A DNA stretch of 64,000 nucleotides. Source: Saururus chinensis. Lineage: Eukaryota; Streptophyta; Magnoliopsida; Piperales; Saururaceae. The notes under the pieces are model-generated. The model saw only the letters and a program-made list of their open reading frames with translations, ran no database searches and was not told where the DNA came from. Where the stretch lies: NCBI GenBank assembly GCA_035235625.1, contig CP141146.1, forward strand, positions 25,166,501 to 25,230,500. Reading direction: 5' to 3'. Made by a program: the position numbers and the translations under genes. Positions 22,389 through 35,162 of the stretch are shown in pieces; the first letter of the stretch is position 1; every line of letters begins with the position of its first letter.

Positions 22389-23600
22389 TGATATGCATGT
22401 AATATAACCATTTATATATCCCTATTTTATATATTTTAGGTTGATTCGATATTAATATTGGCTTATTAGAGTTTAATCGTGTGTTATAGAATTTGATGAG
22501 CTTAATTCATGGAGAGGTTATTTTGGATCATTGAGGGTGAACTTTTATGCAAGTTGTCTCATGTTAGTTCGAGTTGGAAGTTAGTTGCACAAAAAGACTT
22601 AACAAGGAAAGGACGCAACAAGTTCACAACACACAGAGTTCAGTTCGACAAAAAGGAAATAAAAAAATAGAGCATGGACAACAGCTTATAAAAGGAAAGA
22701 TAAAAAATCTAGCAGCTTATGGCTAATGCAAGGGAAGATTAACCTATAAGAGGAACAACCAGTTCATCCAAAATCAGCAATGAACGTCTAGGAATAGAAG
22801 AAACAGTTAATTGCATGGAATGAAATTCGTAATAGTGGAAAACATAGTTTAAGCAGTGAAAGAAAGAAAGGAAAGTGAAAAATAAGGAATTAAATGGGTA
22901 GCAAGGAAAAGTATGGATCAAAGAATGAAAATAAACTATATTTGGTCGAAATTGAGGCTTAAAGATGGAAGTAATCGTTCTGCCGAGTAAGTTTATAAAT
23001 AGAGTAGAGAATTGCAAAAGAAGGGAGAGGAGAAAACAACGAACTAGAGACAAAATTCTTCAATTCCATCCTCCAAAATTGATGAGAGAACACTTTGAAA
23101 GTGAGATAATGGAAGTCCCAAGCTGGAGGAGCGAAGAAGAAGCAAGAAAAAAAAATCACAGTCCGCAATTACTGTAGCAGCATTGTTCAGAAGACGGAGG
23201 TTGAAGACGATAAACAGTAACCCATCATCGATACTGTAGCAAACAATGTTTTATGAAAATTTTCTACCTTTTTCACATCTTGCAAGTCTATTTTCAATTC
23301 TTCTAATGAAAATTTTATTTCTTAAATTAATGAGTAGCTAAAAGTCTTTGCTAGGGCTTGGATGAAGCTTGATTAAATTATAGAATTTCTAGATTATCAG
23401 ACTTGATTAATTCTTTTTAATGTTGGATGTAATGTTAATTGTTTCTACCTCTTTAATTGATGAGATTCATTTGGATATGAGTTTATTCAGGCTTCACTCA
23501 TGATTTAAATTTGTTCTCATTAGTTTCTTACTTGGTTTTGTCTTATTGAGCAAAACTTCAAATTTGCATAAATTTTGTCCGCAACATCAATTGAATCCAC
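22389..23600 (+). mobile_element. 3' LTR of retroelement copy 1 (right end unclear)
   Basis: Begins TGATATGCATG after the polypurine tract. A TATA-like TTTATAAATAGAG at about 22990 and a purine-rich stretch follow, as expected for U3/R. It does not match the LTRs at 33367 and 39260 beyond the first few bases. Without a 5' copy the right end cannot be fixed. Confidence 0.5.
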
Positions 23601-24240
23601 CAAAATCACCTTTCACCACCTCACTAGTACTTCTACAAGTGTTTAGGAGTGAAAGGAGTGGAGATGAAGTGTCACATTTTAAAAACGTTTGTTCGGATAT
23701 GAGTCGATAAGCTAGTGATCGATTGCCAGATGGTGCAAGGTCACTTTTGAATATTTGAAATTGTAGATTTATATTTTTGAAAATTTCAAAAAAGAAAATA
23801 ATAAATTTCAAAAATAAAAATAATTATTTTTTATTGAAATAACTTTAATTTGGTATCTAGAACTCAAAAGAAAAATAAAGCATACAAAAAAACTAATGTT
23901 GAGCCCCTGGATCAAATTTCATTAATCTAATCCTTACATTAAGTGTGTCTCACCAAGCAACGGAATTTAAAATTGATCATTACTGTTCTTGGTACATTTA
24001 TTTCTTCATTAAAATATGTTGACCACACATTCATGGTGTTTCACCTTAAAAGTTAGTTAATGAACTTCAATTCAAGGGCTGAACATTTCAAAAACTAGAA
24101 AACTTGCTATGCAGCTCAAAGATGCAACTAAATTTTTTGTGTTATTGAAAATTTTCTATTTTTTGTTTTATATTTTTTAAAACCTATGAACAAAAACAAG
24201 CATGAAAACAAAGAACTCAAAAGAAAATTAAAAAAACATG
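23601..24240. other. Unassigned retroelement-like DNA
   Basis: AT-rich, no open frame of note. It could be the tail of the preceding LTR element or the end of the minus-strand copia relic that follows. Confidence 0.25.
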
Positions 24241-24786
24241 TGATTGTCCAACAAGTAGGATGATTTGAGTCTTTAGCACAGCCTAGTCATCCTATCCTAA
24301 GGCAATCAAAGGGCATCTTGCTTATCCTCCCAATTTGATCATTTAAAGATTGACGATCAATCTTCTTCACTCACACTATCTTCCTATTAAGAGCATAAAC
24401 TTGGTGGGGTAAATGTTTAAGAGCTCTCTTCACTTTTCTTTTATGGTTTGGCTTTTGCAGGAGACTACTAGGGAACTCAAACCGAATACGGGTGTCATTA
24501 TGTCAAATTTCAAAGAATCCCACAAAACTAGATTTCAATTTAAACACTTTCCCTCCCATAGGCATTTGTGGGATGGGCACTACCTTAGGGGTGTGATGAT
24601 TCTCATTTTCTTTCACAAAAGTAGTAGGTTTAACTATTGGTGTGTTCATTGAAGCCTTAAAACCTAAGCCTTTCCTATCCATTTGACCAATGCTAATCAT
24701 GGTCTCCAAGGATTTAGAGGGCATCGATTCTCTATTGAGAACACTCGATCTTTCTTTTTCCTTCTCAAGATTAGCATTGAGGTCAC
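24240..24786 (-). pseudogene. Ty1/copia gag-pol relic, 3' part of the split copy
   Basis: A minus-strand frame (24832-24503, of which 24786 downwards is copia) includes SDLNANLEKEKERSSVLNRE and KGLGFKASMNTP followed by KPTTFVKE. This coiled segment and Gly-Leu-Gly-Phe motif follow the zinc knuckle in many plant copia polyproteins. It is cut at 24790/24791 by the solo LTR and resumes at 29565. Confidence 0.6.
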
Positions 24787-24790
24787 TTAC

Positions 24791-27700
24791 TGTCACGACC
24801 CAGATTTTTAAAAGCATTTTAAAATAGCACAAACGGTAAGTAGCGAGAAATTATTATTTTTTCTTAAATACAAAACAAATCATTCGATTAAAATTCCAGG
24901 CCATGATAACTGGGGTTCACAAATACGGATATCAAATCATATAATATTTATACGTCTCAAAATTCAACAAGAACAGCATATCCATCTAAGTACAAGTCCA
25001 TCACTTGTCTAAAAATAAATAACAAGTTGACTCTCACGCTAAAGGTACACTTACGTACCGGAGTTGCAGAAATGCAAAAATCTCTTGTGCTCGCTTGCCT
25101 TGGTCTCACTTGTCATCGCCTAGAGAATCTGCAACCAAGCAAACCAAATAACAACCACAACAACAATGGAACCTCCCCGCCTTTAGGAGAAGAGCTTCCA
25201 AAGGATAAAAGGTTTTATAATATTTTTCGGATCAGGCCAACATCACCTAATGTTAGTTGCCTATGTACTCATTAGACAGCATCTCCAATGTTTCCAACAA
25301 GATCGGATCTAGATGTAGTTCTACCTAAAAACTACTCTATCCTAAGAAGCATAGCATCACACATGAAATGCTTAGGTATTTTTAAGCAACCTACATTTTA
25401 GTAAGTCCTTTAATAATTCCACTTGTCTAATTAACAAGCAATATTAAATAATGTTATTAATTATCTCACATCCCTTTTTTGATAATTAATACTATCAAAC
25501 CTATAACTCAGAGATCACTTGCCCCTTGAGAAATCTCCAAACAAAGGACTCCAACCTTGGAGGAGATTGCTTAACAGCAGCTTGACCCAAATCCCTAGGG
25601 TTCTCAATAGCCTGCCACGAATCTAGAGAAGAGGATCCCAACTGTGCTCATGGATACAGATTGGTGAGAAGCACAAGCCTTCCATGATGCTCATACAACT
25701 CCGCTTTTTGTATGTACTAAATAGTCCTGGAAAGACCTGCGGGAGACCCGCGGTAAAGACCCTCTGGTTAATACCCAAACCATCGTGGCAATGAAGAAAC
25801 ATATTGCAATCTCCACCATCCCAAATCTGGGAGAAAATATCTTATAAGACATTACTAATGTATCCATAGAAGCCTCAGGTCTTTATGACCATTGACTCCC
25901 CCAAACATCTGAACTTAGACTAGATTATTTCCATCTAGTCAAGTATCCGCTCAACTATTTGGGTCCTCTTCACCTTGTAAATTGGCCCAATAAATAGCTC
26001 ATCCATTGAGCTATGACATAGAGAACATCCCATAACCACCCTCAGTTCATTAACCAAGGTAAAATTCTATGTCAGGGCCCTGTTCACTCCATGAACTGGT
26101 CCCAACCCTAAAGAGGGTATTTTAGTCATTATATTAATTAGGTGTTCTCCCCTCAATCCAACGACAACCCATGTCTCTTGATTAAACTTCATTAATGTTA
26201 AGTTACCGATATAAATCAAAGCATCAATAATAAAAGCATGCATCAGCATAATCAACATAGATAACATGCATTCACACTAGTGCATAAATAATGAATAAAG
26301 GCCCATTGCACTCATTTGTAGGGCTAGGGCTCAGATAGTTCAAGCCAAAGAATGTAAACAACTCTAACGTATCCCGCGAGTTACATATAGTACTCTAGTC
26401 AATCAATGTACTCGATTGCAGACACGCATAATACACTGCATTAAACCCTGAGAATATGGTTCTTCCCCTTGTTTCCCATGACACTGTGACTTGTCAACGT
26501 CTTCGTGTCTTTTACTGGTCACACCCCTTCCTTTCAAGCTATTTAATATCATTCTAGGGCACCCTAATGCTTAGTTACTAGTTATCTGTTTCAGCGGAAA
26601 CAGAACATACTACCCCCTAAGGGCATTAGTGTAATTTTACCACTAGGGTACGCCACCCTCCCTTGGGCCATTTGGTCATCTCACTGCCCATTTATTTAGT
26701 TTAAGTCATAATCCTCTCAAGAGGCTCTACTCTCAAACTGACCTGCGCTTCCATTCACACAAATGTGGGCGGGTCCACTCAAAGGGGTATTTTTGTCATT
26801 TAGTTTAAGGCCTTAATGACATCTGACGGCTCCAAAATTGAACTCAAGCATACTACTTGACTTCATGGACTCTGTGTAATTTTCCTGGTGTGTGACGGGG
26901 TCGTGAACCTGATCGTTTATAATTAAACCCTTTGCAAGTATATAAGGTAATTGTACTAGGATAAGTATTTAAGGGTTGTCGAACCTCAGCTACATATGAA
27001 TTATTACTAAATCTAAAGAAGAATTTGCTAATTAAAAACTAAAAACAACTTAAACTTAAATTAAGCAAAAGAAAAGAATCAACTAGTTTAAAAACAAGAG
27101 ATTAATATAATGGAATATATTTAGGAAATCAAATCCACTATAGAACCATAACAATTCCTTAACTTTTAATCTAAATCTAGTGTAAATATTAACAAGTATT
27201 CTCAGTTACAAACTAGAATTACTTCAGAAAGAATCATTAATTAAATTCATAGCATGAACTATCTTCGACAATAACACGAATCATCTACACTAAACTAGCT
27301 ATAGGCATGACTCATATAATCTTAGTATAACTCATCCAATTCATTAATTATCTAAACATTAATCTATCATCTACAAGACAATAAATCAACATAGATTTGA
27401 ATAAACTTGAAAAGATCTTCCATTAAAAAGGAAATCCTTATCATACAATTGTCATAATTCACAATTGAGATCTAAATTAAAAAGAAAAGAAACTGAAACT
27501 TATCTATAGCTTCATCAACTCCTAAGTAAAAGAAAAGTCTAGCCTTCCATTGTAGAAGAAAGCACTTGAATCTCCATTAAAAGCTTTGAGTTCTCTTCCA
27601 TTTTCTCTCCAGAAAATCTACTAGCCCACCTTCATCGAGCCAAATATGTCTTTATATAGGCATAAGAATTGTAAGAATAAATTCTATATGAAAAGGACTC

Positions 27701-29564
27701 AAAATTGGCTTAAACTAGGAAACTGCGCGTTATCCCGTTCGATCGCCCTGCATGCCAGTTCGAACGCCTATACTACATATTTCTCTGAAATCATGTTATC
27801 CCGTTTGATCCTTAAAAATGCCCCGTTTGATCGGCTACACTGTTTCTACAGTCTGGACAGTTTTTCTGGACAGTCCAATTTCTGTTCATTAAGCTATTTC
27901 TTTCATGTCCATATTAATTTCCAACATGTTTGTAATCCAAAAAGTTGTCCAAATCACTTTAAAGCATGTCAAGACTATTTTGAATTATTCCAAACATCGT
28001 CCAAGTACTTAAATAAGCGTATTTTACCTACAAAGCATGAAAATATCACATTTTAGACATGTAGAATATAATTAAGATCCCAACTTGATTCAAATACATT
28101 CTAAAACTACTAATAACTCTCAAAATTAATTAATAATCAAACTAAAATACTAATAGCTATCTTAATCTATATAAACCTTAACTAACTCTAAATTAACCTA
28201 ATCTATACTAGCAAATAAGGTAAAAAAGTATATAATATATTTATTTATTTATTTCATACTTATCAGAACCCCTTGAACCGACCTAGGTTTATTTAATAAT
28301 TTAGGATTAATCCTAGGGGCAAAAAGGTCAATTACCCATTCACTAATATTTTTTCTCACTAATTAGTTTGTCCTATAATTATGCTGCACATTAAAATCTC
28401 ATTGAGAATTTTCCCAATTTTCATATCAACTCAAATGCTCCTGAACCGGAGCCCCGAAGTTTGGTAAGTGGTTTACCCACAACAATTTAACTATAAGGGG
28501 TAAAAGGGTCATTTAACCATCTCTGGGATTTTTCCTGGGTCTGAAACTAGGTCCAAATACTCTCACACCTCTCAAGGTCCATGAGTATTTTTCTAGAATT
28601 ATTTTAACATTTTTATTAGACCCGGTTCATAGAGTATATATATATATTTATTTATTAGACCGAACCGAATCGGGTTGGGAAACCCGACCCGGTCCAGCAG
28701 CCGACGACCCCCATCACAGGTCGCCTTCTCCGCTACTAGCCAAAGGCTGTTCAGCCTCTAGCGGCACTGCCAAAACCGCGACAGAGGAGGTGGCGGCCCA
28801 GGGGTCCCGGACCGTCAGCGAACGGCGGAACCGACGAAAATGGTTCCACCGCTGTCTGGTGTCTAGCCGATAGCCAAAAGGCCGGCCTTCCTTTTCTTTT
28901 TATTTTTTAAAACAGTGTGCTTTGCCATAGAACTGGCCAGCGTGGCCCATGCGGGGTCCGTCAAGGCCTCGACCGGCACGGCCTCGGCCAGCGCCTGATT
29001 TTGCTGTTTATTTTATTTTATACACCGGACCGGCGACTTGCTGCCGCTAATCAGTCAATGGCCGGTGACGGCCGGTGGCTGGCTGGTTGATGCTGGCTGA
29101 TCGGCGGCCGGCCAGCAGATACGTGAAAAAATTACAAAAGAACTGAAATTACAGAACAGTTTTTGCACTGTTCAACTAAATTACAAATTACAGAAATTTG
29201 AATTTATTTAATAAGCTTTAATTAATCTTCACTTGAGTACAAAGGTAATGATCCTACCTTAATCGCCAATTTGTTGTCGATCCACCGCCGCCAAAGCTTT
29301 GCCGGAAAAATCCAATGCCGCTCGTTCTCCTACGCTCTAAAAAACCCCCTCCCTAAGAGCCCTAATTAACCTTTTTATACCCATCGAGATTAGGGTTTTC
29401 TAATCCCATTAAGAGTTGGGCTAATTGGGCAACTTGGCAATCATGTAGGTTTACCCACCAATTCCAACCATTGTTTAAGTTATTCCAACGAGAAAGTCAA
29501 GCAGTCCAACACTCTAATTTCCCGTGGTCGACTTCGTAAATTTAGAAAATTCCCGGACGTTACA
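24791..29564 (-). mobile_element. Long solo LTR (gypsy-like), TSD CTTAC, itself interrupted
   Basis: Bounded by TG...CA (TGTCACGACCC at 24791, GGACGTTACA ending 29564) and flanked by the perfect 5-bp duplication CTTAC (24786-24790 and 29565-29569). It lacks an internal domain, primer-binding site or terminal direct repeats, so it is best read as a solo LTR left by LTR-LTR recombination. A minus-strand TATA box (GGTATAAAAAGG, about 29380) gives its orientation. Without the nested LTR at 26910-28265 it is about 3.4 kb, a size typical of the Del/Tekay group of Ty3/gypsy; that family name is inference. It splits a copia gag gene. Confidence 0.8.
26910..28265 (-). mobile_element. Nested solo LTR, TSD GAACC
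   Basis: A 1,356-bp element with TG...CA ends (TGATCGTTTATAATT at the left, CATACTTATCA at the right) and a perfect 5-bp duplication GAACC (26905-26909 and 28266-28270). A minus-strand TATA box (CCTATATAAAGAC, about 27650) shows orientation. No internal domain is present. It sits inside the solo LTR 24791-29564 and is therefore younger than it. Confidence 0.82.
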
Positions 29565-29569
29565 CTTAC

Positions 29570-30270
29570 CTCACTCACCAATTTCCTATTCAACTTAGCC
29601 AACTTGATTGATACTTGAGAGACATATTCAAGTTTCACATCGTTCAATTTCACCTCTCTCTCAAGCTTTCTTATTTTCCTAATCAAGTTCATGACTTGTT
29701 GAATCAAGGTCCTTTGCTCATTATCTCATTCTTTGTCAAAAGAAGAATCTAAACTCAAATCCACATAGTTTTTCCTAGAAGACTCTTCAGGCAAACTAAT
29801 TTCCTTCACACTTGCATAAAAGATAGTATTGTTACATAATTCTTCATCCTTGAATGAGCTATCATCAAAAAGGTGATTTTAAAGCCCTTTTTCTTTCTAT
29901 CCTGACTGTTAAACTTCATAGGTTTATCATCAAAAGAACTATCAGATTGTTGCTTCGAATAGTTGTCAACAAAGTGTCCTAGTTTTTCACATTTAAAACA
30001 TTTCATGTTCTTTTTCTCAAGTTTGTTAGTCTTGTCATCTCTCTTCTCACCTTGTTTTCCTATTCATGAAGATTGTCCCTTTTTGCCACCCTTAAGTTCT
30101 GAATTTGACTTTCTTGAACTTTTAAGTCAACAAGACTAATTCTTCATCATCACTTTAATCCTCATCAAATACTTCTTGGTTTTTAATACTTTAGTTCTCT
30201 TGGATATTTTCCTAGCCTTTTAGAGCTATTTGTTTCCCTTTATCTTTCTCTAACAATTCCTCTTGTGATC
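29570..30270 (-). pseudogene. Ty1/copia gag relic, zinc-knuckle part
   Basis: Minus-strand frames hold a Lys/Glu-rich run (SQEELLEKDKGKQIALKG, near 30230), then a zinc knuckle (MKCFKCEKLGHFVDNYSK, 30006-29953) in which the last Cys of CCHC has become Tyr. A coiled-coil segment follows (MNLIRKIRKLEREVKLNDVK, 29690-29631). Stops and frameshifts are present. It continues at 24786 across the solo LTR. Confidence 0.65.
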
Positions 30271-30275
30271 GTAAG

Positions 30276-31696
30276 TGTGACAACCTTGATTTTTTGGTAG
30301 ATTTTTAAAACTAATAAAAGAGTTTTTAATATATTTTTATTAGTATAATAATGTTTTAAATTAAGTTTTTAAAAGTTTGTGGTAGAGCTCTAAAAGACAA
30401 GCATAACAATCCTTGAATCACTTGAATCGAACATCAGGGTTGAAAGTAATGGCCTTGAGAAACGTATAGGAAAACCTAGCCATAAGTAGTCTTGTTTCAA
30501 ACGTCTTGTCGATATGAATCCATCGGTACCAAGATCGCATGATTCCGACTTATGGTTAAAAAGATATTGTCGTTTGAAGTTTTGGAATTTGAAAAAATAA
30601 AAAATATTATTTATGGGGGGCTGACACAAGAATTGCATAAGCAACGCAGTCCTCCATTGCGCAGAACACCTGAGCATCCACGTGATGATGAGCGCACGAT
30701 GTGTTCCCTTCACCCACAGGTTCGGCTATAAATTCCGAACCCATATCATTTACCCCAGTGAAAATCCTTCACCTCTACCACGCCCTAACCCTCTTTTCTT
30801 CCGCTCTAAGCCGTTTTAACTTTGAATTAAGCCATTTTAACTTCGAATTAAGCCATTTAAAAGTCGTTTCCAGCAAAATGAAGTGTTCCAGACGTGGTAG
30901 TGGGGTCAGTTTTTCCATTGGAGGCTATTTTCAACTACGAAATTATATTCCAAGTTCGAGGTAGGGAGTCTTAAGCTCTAAACTGAGGTAGGGAGTCTTA
31001 AGCTCTAAACTGATGCTATGCTTGTATAATTAAATTTTCTGAACCATTCTTGTTCCAATATGCTTATTTAATTTATTTTATGAATATGTTATATTTGTGA
31101 AATGTTTTGCATACGTTGCTTTACATTTTGGTGTATGCACTTTCTGGGTAATTATGGAATAAAATAGGGAATTATCAAATTATGTCTAGATACCAAGTGA
31201 GAAACATATTCGGTATGGCACATGCATGGGTGTGGAGCATCATGGGAAGGTTCCTCACATTATGAGCCTTTCAATACCCCATGAGTGCCAGGGGGAATGC
31301 CTTCTGGTATAACGGCTTCTAGATTTATTGTCATCGGACGAATCAACATTTTTATGATTCTATTTCATAATAATTTTTTTGAAATAAATCTTTTTAGAAA
31401 GGGATAAAGTTTTAAATTAATTTGTAAATTTTCTGCTTTGCATTACTTTAGATATTATCATGACCTACTTTGTATAAAAATACTCACTCACTCCCAAACT
31501 GCAGGAATCGAAAACAAAGCAAAGATAAAAGAGGAAGAGCTGTCTAGCTAAATTATCTGGTTACTGCTCTCGATATAGTTAGTAATTATTTTGTACTATT
31601 ATAAGAAGGAAGAATGCGCCTCAATTTTTGTATAACTATGAGCTATGCACACAGTGATCTAAGGCATATAAAATTAAATTTTACTATGCCATGTGA

Positions 31697-31732
<36 letters not shown>

Positions 31733-31781
31733 ATATAATATTTTGGCTGTGCAATTATTCCGATGTATTTTATTTTTAATT
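30276..31781 (+). other. LTR-like sequence between copia and the ATGAT-flanked LTR
   Basis: Starts TGTGACAACCTTG directly against the copia frame and continues on the far side of the next insertion (42439-about 42530). It looks like another long LTR, but its right end and a matching target duplication for GTAAG (30271-30275) were not found, so it may be truncated. A perfect (AT)n run lies at 31700-31729. Confidence 0.4.
31700..31729. repeat. (AT)n microsatellite
   Basis: About 15 uninterrupted TA dinucleotides. Confidence 0.95.
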
Positions 31782-32550
31782 ATGATTGTCATGCCCCGGC
31801 ACCCATCCGACCTGAGCCGAACCCGGTCCAAGGGATGGTCGAAGTACACAGGGGTGACAAGATTGTTGGTTTAACACGTTGCGGAAGTCTTAACCCCTCT
31901 AGCGGGTGAATTACATACACAAAGTCGCACACCTTTAATCCTCTGTGTAAGAGAAATAGGGAAAAATAAAAGAGGATAGCATCTCTGAAATAAATCCTCA
32001 AACTTAACCCACATACTTAATATCCTGAGCCTAATCACAGGGTTTGAATAAAAAAATCTTAGACATGTATAAAATCATAAGATATACACGAGTCTGAAAC
32101 ATAATCATCCATACATAGTGTTCTAGCATCATAATAGCATAAATCAGAAGACAAAATAAGGTCCAAAGGCATCCACACTTACTCCCATGCATATCCCGAT
32201 CTCCGTCATATAGGGGATCCTAATTAATTGCATGTCACACCATGCAACTCCAAAACAAAACACAAAAAAAGGGGTGAGTAAAACTTAGTAAGGTATGAAA
32301 TACGGTAACATTAATCAGAAAACAACCACAATACATCAACATAGTAATTCAGATCCACATTTCACATAATATCCCCATTTCTGATTAATTCCCTTACGAT
32401 ATCCCTATTTACCCATAAGTAATTATCTTGCATACAAGTATCTCATGCATACTAATAATGGCATAAATAATCACATTATGACATAGCATCCATCCTGCAT
32501 AATAAGTGACTCTCACCTAATCACATCATGCATAATCATCACACATTCAG

Positions 32551-32837
32551 ATCATGCATAAACATCACATAAACTTGCATGAGAAGTGTCTCTAACATAC
32601 ATTTCATATCATGCATATCCATCACATAAACTTGCATGAGAAGTGTCTCTAACACACATTTCAGATCATGCATAAACATCACATAAACCTACATGAGAAG
32701 TGTCTCTAACATATATTTCAGATCATGCATATCCATCACATAAACCTGCATGAGAAGTGTTTCTAACACACATTTCAGATCATGCATAAACATTACCTAC
32801 CAACCTACATATAAAGTGTCTCTAACACACATTTCAT
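32551..32837. repeat. 57-bp minisatellite, five units
   Basis: Five tandem units starting ATCATGCATA at 32551, 32608, 32665, 32722 and 32779. The first four are exactly 57 bp and the last about 59. Units contain GAGAAGTGTCTCTAAC. They differ by a few substitutions, and alternate units share ATATCCATCA versus ATAAACATCA, which hints at a two-unit period. Confidence 0.9.
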
Positions 32838-33366
32838 AACCATGCAAGTTGATAAAAATAACCCTGCTTAATTGGTCGAAGCATAAGCAATCCCTGCACA
32901 CTCCAAACAATCCCCAACTGGAAAGTTTGAAGGAATTCCGTAGTTTGGGTAAATTCACTAACGGGGAAAACTACCCCCTAGTGAGCCGGTGCACTTGGTT
33001 ACACTAGCCTGGATTCTCAGGGTCCAGATAGTCTCAATAGTTTATCTCCTTATAGCATTGCCTCTCTTTTCAACCCGGGGAGGAAAACCCATCCAATAGA
33101 CGTAAAACCCCATCATTTCATATGTAAAGCCGAATCGATAAGCCTACGATCGATTAACCCGGCAAGCAATATCACACAACATGCAATTGATCAGAATTCC
33201 ACCAATCTCGACAAATTTTCATTCATGAAATCCGTTTCATGATGCATGTAGCATGATACATATGTGAGCAATCTCTACATGAATTCTAATTCATGGAATG
33301 TGCTCCCATCAGCCCCACATGCATCATATTTAACCATGAATATCAACAATTACCATGATTACTTCT

Positions 33367-34798
33367 TGATGCACTGAAATAATGTTTAATTAAATGTTCT
33401 CATATTTCAAATTGTAATCTTATTTTGTGTTAATTCATTGCTAATTTGGGTTATTTATGTTTTGAATAAGTTAGTTGGACCTTAATTGAGTTTACATGTC
33501 CAAACAGGCTTTAACAAGACCTAAGTGGAAGAGGAAGTAAAGCCCATCTACCCAAAGCTATTTAAAAGTCAAGAATGGGCCCCTAATAGTCTAAACATGT
33601 ATGGAATGGTCGAACACAACCTTGTGGACTCGTTTGATTTGATATTTGTATGAAGAGGACTAAATTAAGAAAGAAGCTTATTCAGATAGATTGACATAGC
33701 CTTAGTATTTCGATCATATTTTTTGTATATACTTCGGATTGATATGATTTTGGTGGCATTGGAAAGAAGACTTCCGTGGCTACAAGTGTTATTTAAGGAA
33801 GAAATTCCAAATTCTGAAGATTTATGGGTCGAATTCGGCATGCAAAGAGACAGCTAGTAAACTAACCCGAGGCCAGCACATAAAGAATATTTTCATTGAT
33901 TATGATTGATACACATAAGGAAAGACAAGGAGGCTGATTGGTTACTAAAGGAAGATTCAAAGATACTTATTTGCTAAATCCATCATAGATTTATTTAGTA
34001 TCTAATCATTACCAAAGAAGCAACCAATCAGGCAATCAATCAGGATGTAATCTAGAGATATGATTTCACTTTCCTCTTTAAAACACCCCTTCTATTCCTA
34101 TAAATAGAGGGGTGGACGTGATAGATGGATAATCCCCTCCTCTTTAGAGCTCTCTTCTCCTATTTTCTTCTCTACTTTTGTATTTTTTTGTTTTTTGTTT
34201 TATTGTAATGGCTTTCTAAGCTCTCAAGCTAAGGCTAGAGGTGATTTGTAACAATTTAATGGAGTTCAATTCATGTTTCATCAATGGTTTCAAGTAAGTA
34301 TTGTTTATTTGAAGTGATGTTTATTTAATATTGTTATTCTTCTTGTTTCTTTGTGATTTGGATACATAAGATGCTTGAAGGTTCTCCTTTTTGATCTTTT
34401 GTGATTTAGATACATAGAAATCTTTAAGAGACAATTGTTTTTATCCTTCATCTATCCAAAGCATTTTTATTTTTATTTTCAATTTTAATGTTCATATCTT
34501 CCGATTAGATAGAATTTTCATTCGATTCTAACTGAGATAACATGATACATGAAGAACATCATTAGATGTTACAATGATCCTTAATGCCTTAGTGTTTTCT
34601 CATCTTGATTTCTTAACTCTATATTGTCTTAATACTCTTCTACTCTTTCTTTCTTAGTTTTCCTTTCTCAATTTTTTTCGTAATAGTTTTCTTTGTTGCA
34701 CAAGTCTTTCCCTGTGGATCGACCTTGTCTACTACAATTGGCAAGTAAAACAAATCTGAATTTGACTTCTTCATAGTCTTGGTTCAAACGTAACAACA
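33367..34798 (+). repeat. 5' LTR of the gag-protease element
   Basis: 1,432 bp, TGATGCACTG to ACGTAACAACA. A TATA-like CTATAAATAGAGGGG (about 34098) precedes a CT-rich leader. In the first 550 bp I count about two dozen differences from the 3' LTR and fewer afterwards, roughly 96-98% identity overall. Confidence 0.92.
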
Positions 34799-34800
34799 AA

Positions 34801-34819
34801 TTAGTGCTGTTGCCGAGGA
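34801..34819 (+). other. Primer-binding site, tRNA-Asp-like
   Basis: TTAGTGCTGTTGCCGAGGA starts 2 bp after the 5' LTR. It resembles the tRNA-Asp complementary site used by Athila/Tat elements, with a few substitutions. Confidence 0.65.
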
Positions 34820-35162
34820 TTGCAACGTGTGACAAGAATTCGTTACGAAAAAAACTCACTCTAACTTTACTAGTTCTCTAACTTTTATTTTTGCACACTA
34901 ACTCTTTAAATTCAGTCATTTACTTTATGTCATTTACTTTTAGCATTTAAATTATGTAATTTTTCTTTTTTTTAAGACCGGAGGCACTACCCACGTTACT
35001 ACTGAAAATTTTCGAGATCAAACGTGTACCTTGATAGTGCTTTTGGCCTTATTTTGTAATTTTAATTTTTGTCCATTAACTTCTAACTCTCTAACTTTTT
35101 ATATTTTGTAATTTAATTTCTACACTTTTACTTTTGGTTATAAAAAAAAAATTTGTTGTTGC

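Noticed and set aside
27646..28056. 136-codon plus-strand frame
   Set aside because: Lies within the GAACC-flanked solo LTR, antisense to its TATA box; a chance frame.
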